DNA of 15,552 nt from Saccoglossus kowalevskii (GCF_000003605.2 NW_003122910.1:863738-879289); one strand, 5' to 3'; counted from the first letter of the stretch, positions 1 to 8,868 are shown. Numbers and translations are program-made. The notes: generated by a model not told the origin, from the letters alone.

Positions 1-295
1 AAACATTAAGCTGTAACCACATACCGCCTAGGTGCTGTAATTAAATCCTGGTGTAAGCACCATATGAACTATGAACAATGCATGTGAAGCCAGCTGTGGA
101 GTATATTCAATCCTATAGATTTCTCATTGTTTGGTAACTATTTGCTGCAAATGCAACAAAAATCAATATAAAAAATATTACCCACACAGTATTCTACAGG
201 TTACTTGTATAAACTAGAACTTGACATGATTCAGCAAGTCAGACTCCAAAACTGACATTTTGTGAAGTTAAAGCCTAGCAATGAAGCATTATGGT
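1..295. other. Unassigned AT-rich sequence
   Basis: I see no open frame of note, no inverted repeat and no recognisable element end. It reads as intergenic or intronic DNA. Confidence 0.5.
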
Positions 296-420
296 TTTAT
301 TTATTTATTAACACACAACATCCCCCGGAGGGGATGAAAAGGGTTACAAATCAAATATTAGTAAAAGAAAAATAACTACATAAAAAGTAAGGGAACAAAA
401 AAGCATTAAAAAAAAAAGAA
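295..420 (-). mobile_element. Non-LTR retroposon 3' end, minus strand
   Basis: Read on the minus strand, this stretch is T-rich and then carries a perfect 7-bp hairpin at 319-336 (stem CATCCCC/GGGGATG, loop of four). After the hairpin come GTTGTGTGTTAATAAA and a short (TAAA)n tail. A hairpin followed by a simple-repeat tail is typical of CR1/L2-like non-LTR retrotransposons, which end this way instead of in long poly(A). No reverse transcriptase or endonuclease reading frame is visible, so this is a 5'-truncated copy or a non-autonomous relative. The element's 5' limit cannot be placed, and 420 is approximate. The family assignment is an inference. Confidence 0.5.
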
Positions 421-904
421 AGATAAATTTGTATACACGGAATGTGTTACTGGCTTAGTTGATGTAGGTGCTGCTGTCTTGTATTAAAACAGTTTTTTAA
501 ATATTGCGCTAAAGGAATTGACATTTTCTCATTACTTAGTAATGATATGAATTTATTTTCATTACTAAATTTGTCAAAATTTGGTATACATTTATTAGCT
601 ACAATGTAAAGTTTTGATCTTATTTCTTAGATCTTAGATCTTATGGTTGGCTGAGAAGCTCTAGGCAGGTTTTAATATGTAATTCAAAACTATTAAAAGA
701 TATAAAAAAAATTCAAAGATAAACATAGACATTTCGAGCCAATCACTTGTGTGATTTAGAGGTTATATTCTTCAGTAGATTAGATATGTCAAAACAGTGT
801 AATAAGAGCATCATTGATTAGATAGGGTGCTCAACGAAAACATTTTATAATTCTGCTGGGAATTAAAATTTATGCAGAATATTTTCAGTTGTAAGTTCCT
901 ACTA
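421..904. other. Unassigned sequence with one small imperfect palindrome
   Basis: No coding signal. At 529-545 there is a 7-bp perfect stem (TCATTAC/GTAATGA, loop TTA), within a looser palindrome that begins TTGACA near 519 and ends TGTCAA near 582. A short tandem of TTAGATC lies near 626-643. Both are compatible with chance in AT-rich DNA. Confidence 0.4.
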
Positions 905-938
905 AGGCCACACTGATTTAATTTTATGGATGACATCC
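905..938 (+). repeat. Left terminal inverted repeat of the 872-bp element
   Basis: Starts AGGCCACACTG and ends ATGGATGACATCC. It pairs with 1743-1776 with only two mismatches. The inner end GGATGACATCC is itself close to palindromic. A 12-base word, AAAACTAATGCG, lies 12 bases inside this repeat (951-962) and recurs in the same orientation next to the right repeat. Confidence 0.75.
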
Positions 939-1742
939 TCTGAAGACCCCAAAACTAATGCGAGAGGGCGAAAAAAAAAATTCGGCCACAAAAAAAATGC
1001 TGCTAAAACCACAGGACTACGGAGCTATTATTACGAATTTAACCACAGTGTATCAAAAAAACAACAAGTCTTTATTTGTAGGAGGCACATGCTGATGTAC
1101 ACATTTCGTACTGTATTACTGTCACAGGTATCATCACCTTTGATTTTGAAAAGGCAATAGGGTAAGGCAGATGTTAGCTTTGCCAAAGGCATATACATCA
1201 ACTCAATAATAAAGAAAAACTTACTGTGTTGTATTGAAAAAAAAAATAATTAAAAATGAACAATAAGTTTGTCAACAGCAACCTGGAAATTAACTTCTTT
1301 GACATTCAAACTACAGCTTTTAGATAGACTAAGTGTAGACACAAATGCTCAAGAACTACTTCAACTCTGTAACAAATTATAAGAGGCTCGATATTGGAAA
1401 AAAACACCAACAGAGAGTCAACAAAAATTTGGATACAGAAAATTATGTACATGAATCTTGATGAAAATGCGTCATATGATCAAAATATTACTGAATGTGT
1501 GTGCAAACAAATTATCCGAATCAGAAAATGAAAAAAAAATAAGAAGGTACCTACCATTCGCAAAGGACGCCGGGAACCAGCGAAGTTTTGAGGTAATCCA
1601 AAACGAGTTTTACAACAAGTCGGCGCTTTGCGACAATATGAGTCGGCAAGTTCCGGACAGAAAACCGATCTGTGGAGACTCGTCGTAGGAGATTTTTTTT
1701 TTTTTTTTTTTTTTGAGAACAGGCGAAAACTAATGCGCGCGC

Positions 1743-1776
1743 GGATGTCATCCATAAAATTAAATCGGTGTAGCCT
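1743..1776 (-). repeat. Right terminal inverted repeat of the 872-bp element
   Basis: Reverse complement of 905-938 at 32 of 34 positions. It is preceded by GCGCGC and by AAAACTAATGCG at 1726-1737. That word is a direct copy, not an inverted copy, of the one near the left end, so the similarity of the two ends is more than a simple inversion. Confidence 0.75.
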
Positions 1777-2219
1777 AATTTGTTTAAAGCAAAATTAAAA
1801 CTAATTCAATTCATTTTCAAAGATTTACGAAAATGATAGCATAATTGCAATTTATATTTTTGTATTATCCAAAATATAAAATATGGTTATGATGGATAAA
1901 CCCTTAGATTAAATCAGATTTTTCCGATTCTTGACTAGGCAAGACAGGAAGACCATAAGCCTGTCATTTTGTGCACTTTAGTCTCACCTGAGTGCTTTAT
2001 TGCTTCACTGAGTATCTGGTGCTGAGTGAATCGTTTAGGTCAAATAGGACTTGCGTAGTTAATTTACTTCAAACATGATATTTTAAATAAACATTCATTT
2101 CAAGATGGCAGACCCATCCATGCTGCAGACCACATGTCCAAGCTGAGAGTAACTATGTGACAAGACATCTCATGTTTACACACCTGTGCATTTTATGTGT
2201 CATACTAAATTTGTTTTCA
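1777..2219. other. Unassigned AT-rich spacer between two elements
   Basis: No element end, open frame or repeat that I can support. The last bases before 2220 (TTTGTTTTCAG) look like a splice acceptor. They abut the terminal repeat of the next element, so I do not call a splice site. Confidence 0.4.
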
Positions 2220-2398
2220 GCATTTTTTGTTACAAGCAGGCATCTGTGCTACATCAAGTCTTTATATGGTAAGGTTTCACGCAGGGGCGACGCCAAAATT
2301 AAAAATCATTTTTGGGTCAAAATTCAAAAATGATCCAATCCATATGAAATGCTGTCTAAAAAACCCGGAACCGGAACGTGAAATTAAAAATATTTGGA
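2220..2398 (+). repeat. Left arm of the interrupted inverted-repeat element
   Basis: Two consecutive blocks. Block A (2220-2352) matches the reverse complement of 6980-7136 at about 117 of 133 positions by eye, plus one insertion of about 24 bases on the right side. Block B (2353-2398) matches the reverse complement of 4224-4269 at 45 of 46. The blocks touch each other here, which defines the uninterrupted order. Translating block B gives KNPEPEREIKNIW, but the identity is at DNA level, so this says nothing about coding. Confidence 0.75.
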
Positions 2399-3599
2399 CG
2401 TGCCTAGCCAGGGTTCGAAAATCATTTTGTATTCCTTACCCACTAGAGCTCCAAAAGAGCGAAACACATTTGGTTATAATGTTGTTGTTATATGCCAAAT
2501 AAAAATCGTGATTCACAACATGCATGCGGAAATGCTTTGCCAGTGTTTTGAACGCAGTAGGGCGTTGTTCTCGCTGCGACCACTATATTAAAGTAATACA
2601 CATTTGGGTCGTTAACAATGAATACGAAACTTACAACATAATTTATCGTATATGTTTTAAAGACCGGGAAGGTTGTAACTTTGTTAGCAATATATTTATC
2701 CTTTAGGGTAAGTTAAAGTACTTTATTTGAAATAATTATTATATGGAGAGTTCCACTGATTTGTAGCAATAATTAAGCTAATATACTAATATGACGAAAT
2801 CCGATCAATTTAACATGTGTCAAATAGTATGAAAGTGTTCTATGTTCTTTGTGTAATTAGGTGTTTGTATTTAAGGGTTTTCTCCACACAAAAACCACGA
2901 ATTATTGGTTGGCTTAATATTTCCCCAATGGATCGTATTTCTGTGAAAGATTGGTATTTTTGTCCCGATTTTTAGGAATCTGAAAACGCGTTTCACAACT
3001 TTTATTTAGTTTTATGCCGCATTCAAGATGGCGGCCCCCATATAGTAAATATCGCATTTATTTTATTATCACGTGTGCGCCAGCTGACTGTGCCCTTTCT
3101 ATATGAAGTTATATGCAACAACACAAGGTAGACTAAATTCTATGATCCGGGCTTCATTTATATTGTGGACATTTTCAGCACGGGGGGGGGGGTAAACAGT
3201 GGGAATACTTTTTATTAATAGGTTTTAATACACTAAAATTGGCAGATTCCAGCTAGGGATTGGAAAAAAACCTGCAAAGGCATATTTTGGTCGAGAAAAC
3301 ACCTTTTCTATTTTTCTATTGACGCACAAAACCACATTTGTCGCAAACTCACAAAAGCAAATCTAAAACCTCGTCTAAAGTTACTATTATGTCATCCAGA
3401 AGAGTCAGCAATTCAGAATATGTACACTATTATGAAATAAATAGTACTTTGAAACGATTGCACTGTGAAATAAATGCGTACTAATTATTACATACGGAAT
3501 GGGTATGCACATTATAACGATTACATTATTATGAAATGAATGCTATTTTTACTTACTTCACTACAAAATGAATATATATTTAGTATTGATTACATTAGT
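2399..3599. other. Interior of the inverted-repeat element, no gene seen
   Basis: No supported coding region. It contains a run of eleven G (3182-3192), an AAGATGGCGGC word at 3026-3036 and, between about 3423 and 3580, four loose repeats of the form ACTATTATGAAATAAAT spaced irregularly. Open frames here begin at non-ATG codons or are under 65 residues. Confidence 0.4.
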
Positions 3600-3930
3600 A
3601 AATAAATAAATAATCACTTCACATTTGAATGAAGGGGGTTCAGTTTATTTTAGCTTTATTTTTCGTCTTATTTTTATCTTATTTCTGTTCTTACTTGTTT
3701 TGTATTAGATTTGTCTTTTGTTTACTATACACTTTATTACACTTATTTAAGCTTTATTCTAGTTTTATCTATCTTATTTGTATTTATTTTAGTCTTTTAG
3801 CTATTTTATTATCTTTATTTTAGCTTATTACTGTAATGCATTGTTTTACTTTTTGTATTTGTCTTTTATTTACCACACTGAACCCAAGGGTAATTCGGTA
3901 GTGTAATAAAGTTATTATTATTATTATTAT
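3600..3930 (+). mobile_element. Non-LTR retroposon 3' end with (TTA)n tail, plus strand
   Basis: A strongly T-rich tract (about 3640-3870, many TTTTATTT words) is followed by a hairpin-like block, CACTGAACCC...GGTAGTG, at 3875-3903. Then come TAATAAAG and a (TTA)n tail at 3912-3930. This layout of a T-rich 3' untranslated part, terminal hairpin and trinucleotide tail is typical of CR1/L2-type non-LTR elements. The hydrophobic 64-residue frame at 3629-3823 results from the T-rich composition and is not a gene. The 5' boundary is a guess and no reverse transcriptase remains. Confidence 0.55.
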
Positions 3931-4223
3931 GAAAACAAATACTGTGAAATCCACAAACGTAGATTTTAACAATTCTACAGTCACACGATTCGACATACGG
4001 GTTGTTTAATATAAGTGATATTGCATTAACGAACTTAGTTTGTATATTATTGATATTATTTATTTTATTATAATCGCAATTTGCAGTTGTGTGTACACTC
4101 ATTCTAATATTGTGGATGAAATAATAGGCAGAAAGCGCATGTTTCCGATGTTTCCGCTTGAGGGCGCACTTACGTCTTGGGTCGATGTGTTACAACGTTA
4201 AGTCCTGTGACGTCCCTGTTTCT
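3931..4223. other. Unassigned sequence before the split right arm
   Basis: I see no gene, repeat or element end. It belongs to the interior of the inverted-repeat element. Confidence 0.35.
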
Positions 4224-4269
4224 TCCAAATATTTTTAATTTCACGTTCCGGTTCCGGGTTTTTTGGACA
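4224..4269 (-). repeat. Inner piece of the split right arm (block B)
   Basis: The reverse complement matches 2353-2398 at 45 of 46 positions. The match stops exactly where the retrotransposon-bearing insert begins. The partner block A resumes at 6980 with no base lost or gained relative to the left arm at the resolution I can judge. Confidence 0.75.
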
Positions 4270-4339
4270 ACCCACATTAATTATATAAAGAAAATGCATA
4301 AATGTTATTCAGAGATGGTGGTGGTTTGTTGCGGTTCTG

Positions 4340-4930
4340 AAGTGTTTAATGTTTTTGACGAATCTCAGTACAAGGGAAGTAACACGTAGTAGGTGTTGGA
4401 GGTCACAGTGCAAGTTTATATCGATAATTTAGTGATGTTGTTAGGTGAAGATTCTGAAGTGTAATTCGGGTGAGAACTAGCCGTTTCTTTGATTTGAGTT
4501 GATGATTGGTCATGCGATCCGTACATCTGTTCGAGAGGTAGAGATGTCACTCGTGTTCGCATATGATTTACATTGAGCTCCGATGGAATATATTTGTTTG
4601 TTTGAACGAATTAATTTCCTTGACTCGGTTCTTTGTAAATACATCTTGCTCTCCCCCTCCATGCACCCAATGTAAGGTAATTTGCGAGTCTGGCCAGAGT
4701 AAGTGGTTAGTGATTGTGCATTTATTCAACAGTGGTTTCGTTACAAATTAGCTTAGTCGTGTGGCGATGACAGCTAATGTTTGACCACAGTCCATCCACA
4801 ACTGTGGTTTGACGGTCAATTGGCGTGACTTTGGATTTTGCGATAACAAGCGCAGTTTAATGATCGTCTGATACTGGATAAATCAAGGTATCTGAGAAGG
4901 CGCGTATTTCTACGTTGGTGACATTGTTCG
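4340..4930 (-). pseudogene. BEL/Pao Pol, RNase H region and pre-integrase segment
   Basis: From 4930 leftward the minus strand shows FSDT, then LVIAKSKVTP (both typical of the Pao RNase H fold), interrupted by one stop. Near 4580-4705 it shows WPDSQITLHWVHG and FTKNRVKEI, matching the DSxIxLHW...F..NRVxEI signature. At about 4345-4410 it shows HLLRVTSLVLRFVKN, which corresponds to the helix preceding integrase. Similarity ends before any integrase HHCC or DDE motif, close to the insert boundary at 4270. The copy has therefore lost integrase or was truncated on that side. Confidence 0.75.
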
Positions 4931-5215
4931 GGAAATAACGTCTAGAGATATTAATGCTGGTGACTTGGTGTAGGTCTTATTCCATACAATTAATAGTTCA
5001 CTAGTGATTAGCTTATCCCAGTTATGGTTGGACAGCCATAGAGTTTGTATCAATAGTTTAGTTTGAATAAGTACCGGAGGATATAATCCCAGGGAGTCAT
5101 AGATGCTCGCGTTGTGACAATGTTTTGTTTTCATGTGAGTGACCCAAAGTTAGGGGTTTTGAGTTGTTTGACGCTTATGCTTCACTCCAAACCATCAAAC
5201 GTATTTAGATTTACT
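4920..5215 (-). pseudogene. BEL/Pao Pol, peptidase A17-type region
   Basis: The 74-codon open frame at 4910-5134 contains ASIYDSLGLYPPVLIQTKLL, then LWLSNHNWDK and LISLDVISRTM. This corresponds to the ASIFDPLGxxxPV...K.LLQxLW...WD signature of Pfam Peptidase_A17, which lies between reverse transcriptase and RNase H in Pao-type Pol. The D-P of DPLG is replaced by D-S. Upstream the same frame continues to the protease remnant with two stops, so the two regions are joined directly. The frame shifts again near 4930, where RNase H sequence begins. Confidence 0.8.
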
Positions 5216-5490
5216 CGTAGCGTCATTAGAAATGGGATTAGCCAAGGTATTTTGTAGTTTTCGTGTATCAGGTGTTACATTGCTCGTTAAGTTACCTGAT
5301 ATCTCTTCAACCACAGTCCCCGTTCTTCAACGAATAGCATGTCAATTGGCGCCTCTTGGGTATGCTTCTATAACTAGTACGCGGGTTACTGTATGACTTG
5401 AGATTGAGTTCTTCATACGATTACATTTTCGCATCAATAGACTTTGCGAAATGATGAGTGATGAAACTGCGGTTGAGACCTTCGTTCATA
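5215..5490 (-). pseudogene. BEL/Pao protease-like (DUF1758) segment, catalytic Asp changed
   Basis: The element's aspartic protease normally cuts Gag-Pol and carries a D-E/S/T-G active-site word followed by xxRSFIT. Here the minus strand at about 5458-5490 reads NEGLNRSFIT, so the Asp position is Asn. A frameshift near 5400 is followed by a frame containing VLVIEAYPRGAN and, nearer 5240, KLQNTLANP, which resembles the LADP word near the end of this domain. At least three stop codons interrupt the segment. The GADYYW-type motif and everything belonging to reverse transcriptase that should follow are absent. Confidence 0.6.
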
Positions 5491-5654
5491 GCTAAGCAAC
5501 GTAGCTAAGGCTAGTTTCCCGCTGTAAAGATGGGGATTTTTGCAGTTTATAACAGCATTCTCCGTCTTGAGATGAATCAAGCGAAGTGTGCGATAAATTG
5601 ATACTCACTGTAGATGTGGGGTTAGAATCAGATGTAGTTTAATCGTGAGTGTCC

Positions 5655-5850
5655 GAGTGCAATGATGTATGATCTTTATCCTTGCATCGTTTACAAGTGT
5701 ACTGTGAATGACATACCTTAACTTCGTGGTGACCTAAACAATTGTAACACAGTTTTATTACGCTTAACATAGTCCAGGCGGTTTTTACGGGATGGTATGG
5801 TTTGACAGTTTATCGATGAATGTAGTCCTTTGCAATATACACAAGCTGGT
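5655..5850 (-). pseudogene. BEL/Pao gag zinc-knuckle region (frameshifted)
   Basis: Three cysteine-histidine motifs lie in the usual order for BEL/Pao. The first (about 5808-5848) reads C-x2-C-x3-H-x4-C (CVYCKGLHSSINC) and is followed by a basic linker. A one-base frameshift near 5750 precedes the second, CYNCLGHHEVKVC, again C-x2-C-x3-H-x4-C. The third is C-x2-C-x4-H-x3-H (CKRCKDKDHTSLH). In intact elements these bind the genomic RNA. All listed metal ligands are still present in spite of the frameshift. The arrangement of three motifs ending in HTSLH is specific enough to name the family with confidence. Confidence 0.85.
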
Positions 5851-5975
5851 TAAGTAAATTGGTCAATCGATAGGTAGATTCATTTGGCGATTCAGCATTT
5901 CGGTTGAAGCCAGTGAAATCAATCCATGACTAGCAATATTATATATACCGGTACAGGTTTTTCGGACCGGTTCGC

Positions 5976-6525
5976 TTAGCGGGGTTTACGATGTGTTGAA
6001 CCATGAAACGAGACTTCACCCGCGTTGCTCGGACGAGCATTTGTCCAAGTGTTAAAGGTAGCGACCGAGTTGAACATATGGTTATCATGTCCGACACTCA
6101 ATACGTGTATTTCTTGTAGCATGGCTTTGTTGAGAGAATCTAGTGTCCAATTTGGATCACCTTTGGAACGTGTCATTTACCGTAAAAAAGCGTTTTGATA
6201 ACAATACTGGAATTTCTCATAATTTTGTTCATCTCGACCGAGACCTTTTAATACTTTTGCTGTAGACTCGATTTCATCGTAGTATTCTCTCAGGCTGGCT
6301 GCATTATAATCCGGAAGAGCTCGGGACCATAGGAATGACATGTGAGCTTTAATGATTTCCTGGCGTTAGCCATATCTTTTGTTGAACAGGTCGAATGCTA
6401 GTTTGTAATTGTCAGCGGATGTAGGAAAGCCATCTATTAATCTTTTAGACAAAGCTATGGAGGTAGGTGAACTTCTGATTGTCAGATATTTTGTATATAT
6501 CAATGTGGACACGACATGCATGAAT
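5976..6525 (-). pseudogene. BEL/Pao gag, DUF1759-type region (decayed)
   Basis: Gag forms the retrotransposon's cytoplasmic particle and packages its RNA. Reading leftward from 6525, the first piece (about 6445-6520) contains ISDNQKFTYLHSF, matching the family's start. After a frameshift near 6448 one frame runs to 5976, interrupted only by TAA codons at 6366-6368 and 6177-6179. It shows NYKLAFDLFNKRYG, then LPDYNAASLREYYDEIES and KVLKGLG, all hallmark words of DUF1759 in BEL/Pao Gag. A WTLDSLNKAMLQEI segment follows, as expected before the zinc knuckles. This is the best preserved part of the relic. The first 66 codons from the ATG at 6176 are the largest uninterrupted stretch. The N-terminal start of Gag is not recognisable. 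Confidence 0.8.
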
Positions 6526-6979
6526 TGGTAAAAGAAGAAACTGAAAATGGAGGTAACAACGTAAAGACATCAAGTATAAGTCATAAACTCAAAATGAGTC
6601 TTATTTACCACAAATAGTTGCGAATTGACAACTATACTTCAATATTAAGTAATTTTTATGTACAATAAACGTTCTCGATGTAAACTAAACCAGTTAATAT
6701 GTATGAATATGAATGATGACATATCCATATCAATAGACCCATCTTATCTGGCGTAATTGAATTTTTATAGCTTAGACTGGCATAATGGTCTATGAAAGTT
6801 GTCTTATTGGCTTTTTCATGCAAAAAAACTTGTAATTAGACACCAAAATTGTCAGAATCAAACCATTACAACAGATTTTATGAAATTTGACCCTTCACGA
6901 AAAGTGTGTTGACCTTTCTACATTTTCGGTCACTGTGACGGAACGCAAACTCTACTCGTCAAGACGAGTAAATTGATAT

Positions 6980-7136
6980 GCATCTCAAAAGGATTGGACC
7001 CTTTTTGAACTTTGACACAAAATGTTTTTGTTTTTTTTACCCAAAAATGATTTTTAATTTTGGCATCGCCCCGACGTGAAACCGGACTACATAAGGACTT
7101 GATTTAGCATAGATGCCTGCTTGTAACAAAAAATGC
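6980..7136 (-). repeat. Outer piece of the split right arm (block A)
   Basis: The reverse complement starts GCATTTTTTGTTACAAGCAG and follows 2220-2352 with about 88% identity by eye. It contains about 24 extra A-rich bases (roughly 7010-7033) that the left arm lacks. It marks the outer right end of the interrupted inverted-repeat element. Confidence 0.75.
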
Positions 7137-8762
7137 CAGAAAGAAATGTTTTTAAGCACTTTTCTACCTTCAAGTTCTGTTGGCTGTCTATACTGTTTCA
7201 AATCGAAGTAGATGTTAAGAAGAATGGCAATGATTGAGCCGAGCTAGAATCCAGAGATTGAATCATTGTCAAGACTTCTTGTCAGATATCATAGTGAATC
7301 AGTGTTCCAGAGTGTAGGAGCACAGCTTTTCTTTATTTAGTTCAGACCCAAGCTAGACCCCTCAAAGATTTATCACACCATCTTGGTTTTTTTGTCACCA
7401 GTAGTGGCGTCTTTTCAGCGTCTCTGTATGGGCCGTGCTAAGCAGTGTCACTCTGGTACCCTGACTTGGCTTTAGATGCAGTGAGTTAAACAGGCTTATA
7501 TTTATAGTTTTCAAAGTCTTTATATGGACTAATCACCAGCTTGTCCGATCATTATCTGACTTTTGATTCTGCCTGCCTTGCCAAAGAAGGGGATCCTTGC
7601 TTCAGGGACTGCCAGTCACCAATGTTCAGGCTTTTATGTAAAGTGAATGAATCAACACCCCCCCCCCCGACATAGCAGATATCGCAGATATGTATGTTCT
7701 TCAGTTCAAATAGGATTTTCATTTGTTGTCTAAATTTATGCTGCCATGTGTTTGGAATTTGCCTTGTGTGACAGATCTTAGACTAGTGCTTCCTGCAAGC
7801 ATATTTGATTATTAATAAATAATATTATTTACTAACAAATAACGATAGTGACTGGCTAGTGATGATCTTTATTCATTAGTCACTGCAAGTCGCTTACATT
7901 ACCCACCACACCTTCACAGATAACCACTTATCTCACTGATGTCTTATCTGGTCAAGAACATGAGCTAAAATCTGATTTACTGTGATCGGCACTGACTAAT
8001 AAACAAGTGAACTATTTTTCGCTTAGAGTGTTTTTATAACTAAAACAAGAGTTGATTATTATGCCAGAATTAATTATACCCAGACCTTGAACTATAATGG
8101 CACTGTACTAACTGAGTGGTAGTTATTTCTGTGGCCTTGTCTCTAGTATCATGCCTGCCAGTGTTTAGCAATTACTTTTATTGCCTACTCCTTGTTGTGG
8201 TTCCTTGTTTGAAAAACAAACTCAAGGTGGTTACATCAGCTGATTATGATAGAGAAGCAGAAGGTATAGATTCAGTCACCCCAACCACAGTTACACTCGG
8301 GATATCACTGCATAGGCCACTGACTGATTCTATAAATAGTAGACTATCACATATGCATAGAAAGGAACCATCCAGAGAGCGTAACAGCAAGTCAACGATC
8401 AACACTATTTCATCAGTTTGGGCAGAAACATCATCTACTGTCTATCTTTTTTGTTGTTGATAATTTAGCGATCTTCCAGACTGTCTCAGTCACCTTGTGG
8501 ACTAATCACTTTTTCAGAGCTAAGGGCTAGATGAACCGTCTTCCCTATACATATCCTATTATTGACACTGGGACGCAATGACCTTTGGTTACTTTGTTTA
8601 CAGCAGGGAAACAACACTTGTCAGCTAGCTACATCCCGCTAGCCTGCCCAGTTATGTAAGTTATACTTTTGTGTTAATTACATTTGGACTTCCATTCACG
8701 GTGTGGGGATCGACTGCGGTGCCTGCTGAGCTCCTGATATTTAGCTACCTACTAGTACATAT
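7137..8762. other. Unassigned sequence, no gene supported
   Basis: A run of eleven C lies at 7658-7668, and a small hairpin GATAA/TTATC at 7919-7932. A segment at 7843-7905 is repeated in diverged form near 8763-8868. The 114-residue frame at 8116-8460 begins at GTG, has its first internal Met only near residue 79, and shows no recognisable domain, so I do not call it. Confidence 0.4.
7843..7905 (+). repeat. Diverged direct repeat, copy 1
   Basis: GATAGTGACTGGCTAGTGATGA matches 8765-8786 at 18 of 22 positions. The following TTTATT...TCACTGCAA...ACCC matches 8831-8865 after about 44 extra bases in the second copy. This is probably two members of an old dispersed or tandemly duplicated repeat. 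Confidence 0.4.
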
Positions 8763-8764
8763 GT

Positions 8765-8868
8765 TGCTAGTAATTGGCTAGCGATGACATAAGCTAGAAA
8801 CAAAAAGAAAACTGTTCAGCTAATCTAAATGTTTATTAATCACTGCAAATTACGTAAATCGACCCCCT
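8765..8868 (+). repeat. Diverged direct repeat, copy 2
   Basis: Second copy of the 7843-7905 sequence, carrying about 44 extra bases between its two conserved parts. Identity is low enough that chance cannot be excluded for the second half. Confidence 0.4.

Larger units (their letters stand above)
905..1776. mobile_element. 872-bp element with 34-bp terminal inverted repeats
   Basis: The two ends are inverted copies of one another, matching at 32 of 34 positions. Between them lie 800 bp containing A-rich runs on the left and a run of 22 T on the right (1693-1714). No transposase is recognisable: the 76-residue plus-strand frame starting inside the left repeat and the 91-residue minus-strand frame starting inside the right repeat are lysine-rich because of the homopolymers and match nothing I know. 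The size and the lack of a coding region fit a non-autonomous DNA transposon. The superfamily cannot be assigned. I could not find a target-site duplication: the left flank ends CCTACTA and the right flank begins AATTTG. Confidence 0.6.
4270..6979 (-). mobile_element. BEL/Pao LTR-retrotransposon relic (insert)
   Basis: This 2.7-kb insert carries, on the minus strand and in the canonical order, pieces of a BEL/Pao Gag-Pol: DUF1759-type Gag, CCHC knuckles, a DUF1758-type protease, a peptidase A17-type region, the RNase H region and the segment just before integrase. Full elements are usually 5 kb or more. The reverse transcriptase core, the integrase and recognisable LTRs are missing. In-frame stops and several frameshifts show it is dead. 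About 440 bp upstream of Gag (6540-6979) may be leader or LTR sequence, including a hairpin ACTCGTC/GACGAGT near 6953-6969, but I find no direct copy at the other end. Confidence 0.8.
2220..7136. mobile_element. Inverted-repeat DNA element, interrupted by a retrotransposon insert
   Basis: The outer ends are inverted copies starting GCATTTTTTGTTACAAG. The left arm is continuous for 179 bp. The right arm matches it, but in two pieces separated by 2.7 kb. Without that insert the element would be about 2.2 kb, with arms of about 180-200 bp. No transposase is visible in the interior, which instead holds a non-LTR 3' end at 3600-3930. I read it as a non-autonomous TIR or foldback-type element. The superfamily is unknown and no target-site duplication could be identified at the outer ends. 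Confidence 0.6.

Noticed and set aside
1480-1755. 91-residue minus-strand frame starting in the right terminal repeat, with a lysine run
   Set aside because: The lysine run is the T(22) tract read in reverse. The rest matches no family and two overlapping frames are equally open.
2209-2219. Splice-acceptor-like TTTGTTTTCAG
   Set aside because: It adjoins the terminal repeat of a transposon and no supported exon follows.
2411-2420. B-box-like GGGTTCGAAA (possible tRNA gene or SINE promoter)
   Set aside because: The end of the B box does not match and there is no A box or cloverleaf upstream.
2227-2502. 91-residue frame sharing a peptide with the minus strand at 4224-4269
   Set aside because: The shared peptide comes from a near-identical DNA repeat (the transposon arm). 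The frame begins at TTG, so no coding inference is justified.
3629-3823. 64-residue very hydrophobic frame
   Set aside because: It lies entirely in the T-rich 3' part of a non-LTR element, so the composition explains it.
4270-6979. LTRs of the BEL/Pao relic
   Set aside because: I compared both ends of the insert by eye and found no direct repeat and no clear TG...CA ends or target-site duplication.
8116-8460. 114-residue plus-strand frame with a hydrophobic N-terminus
   Set aside because: It begins at GTG, not used as an ordinary start in animals. The first internal ATG is near residue 79, and there is no domain or splice evidence.
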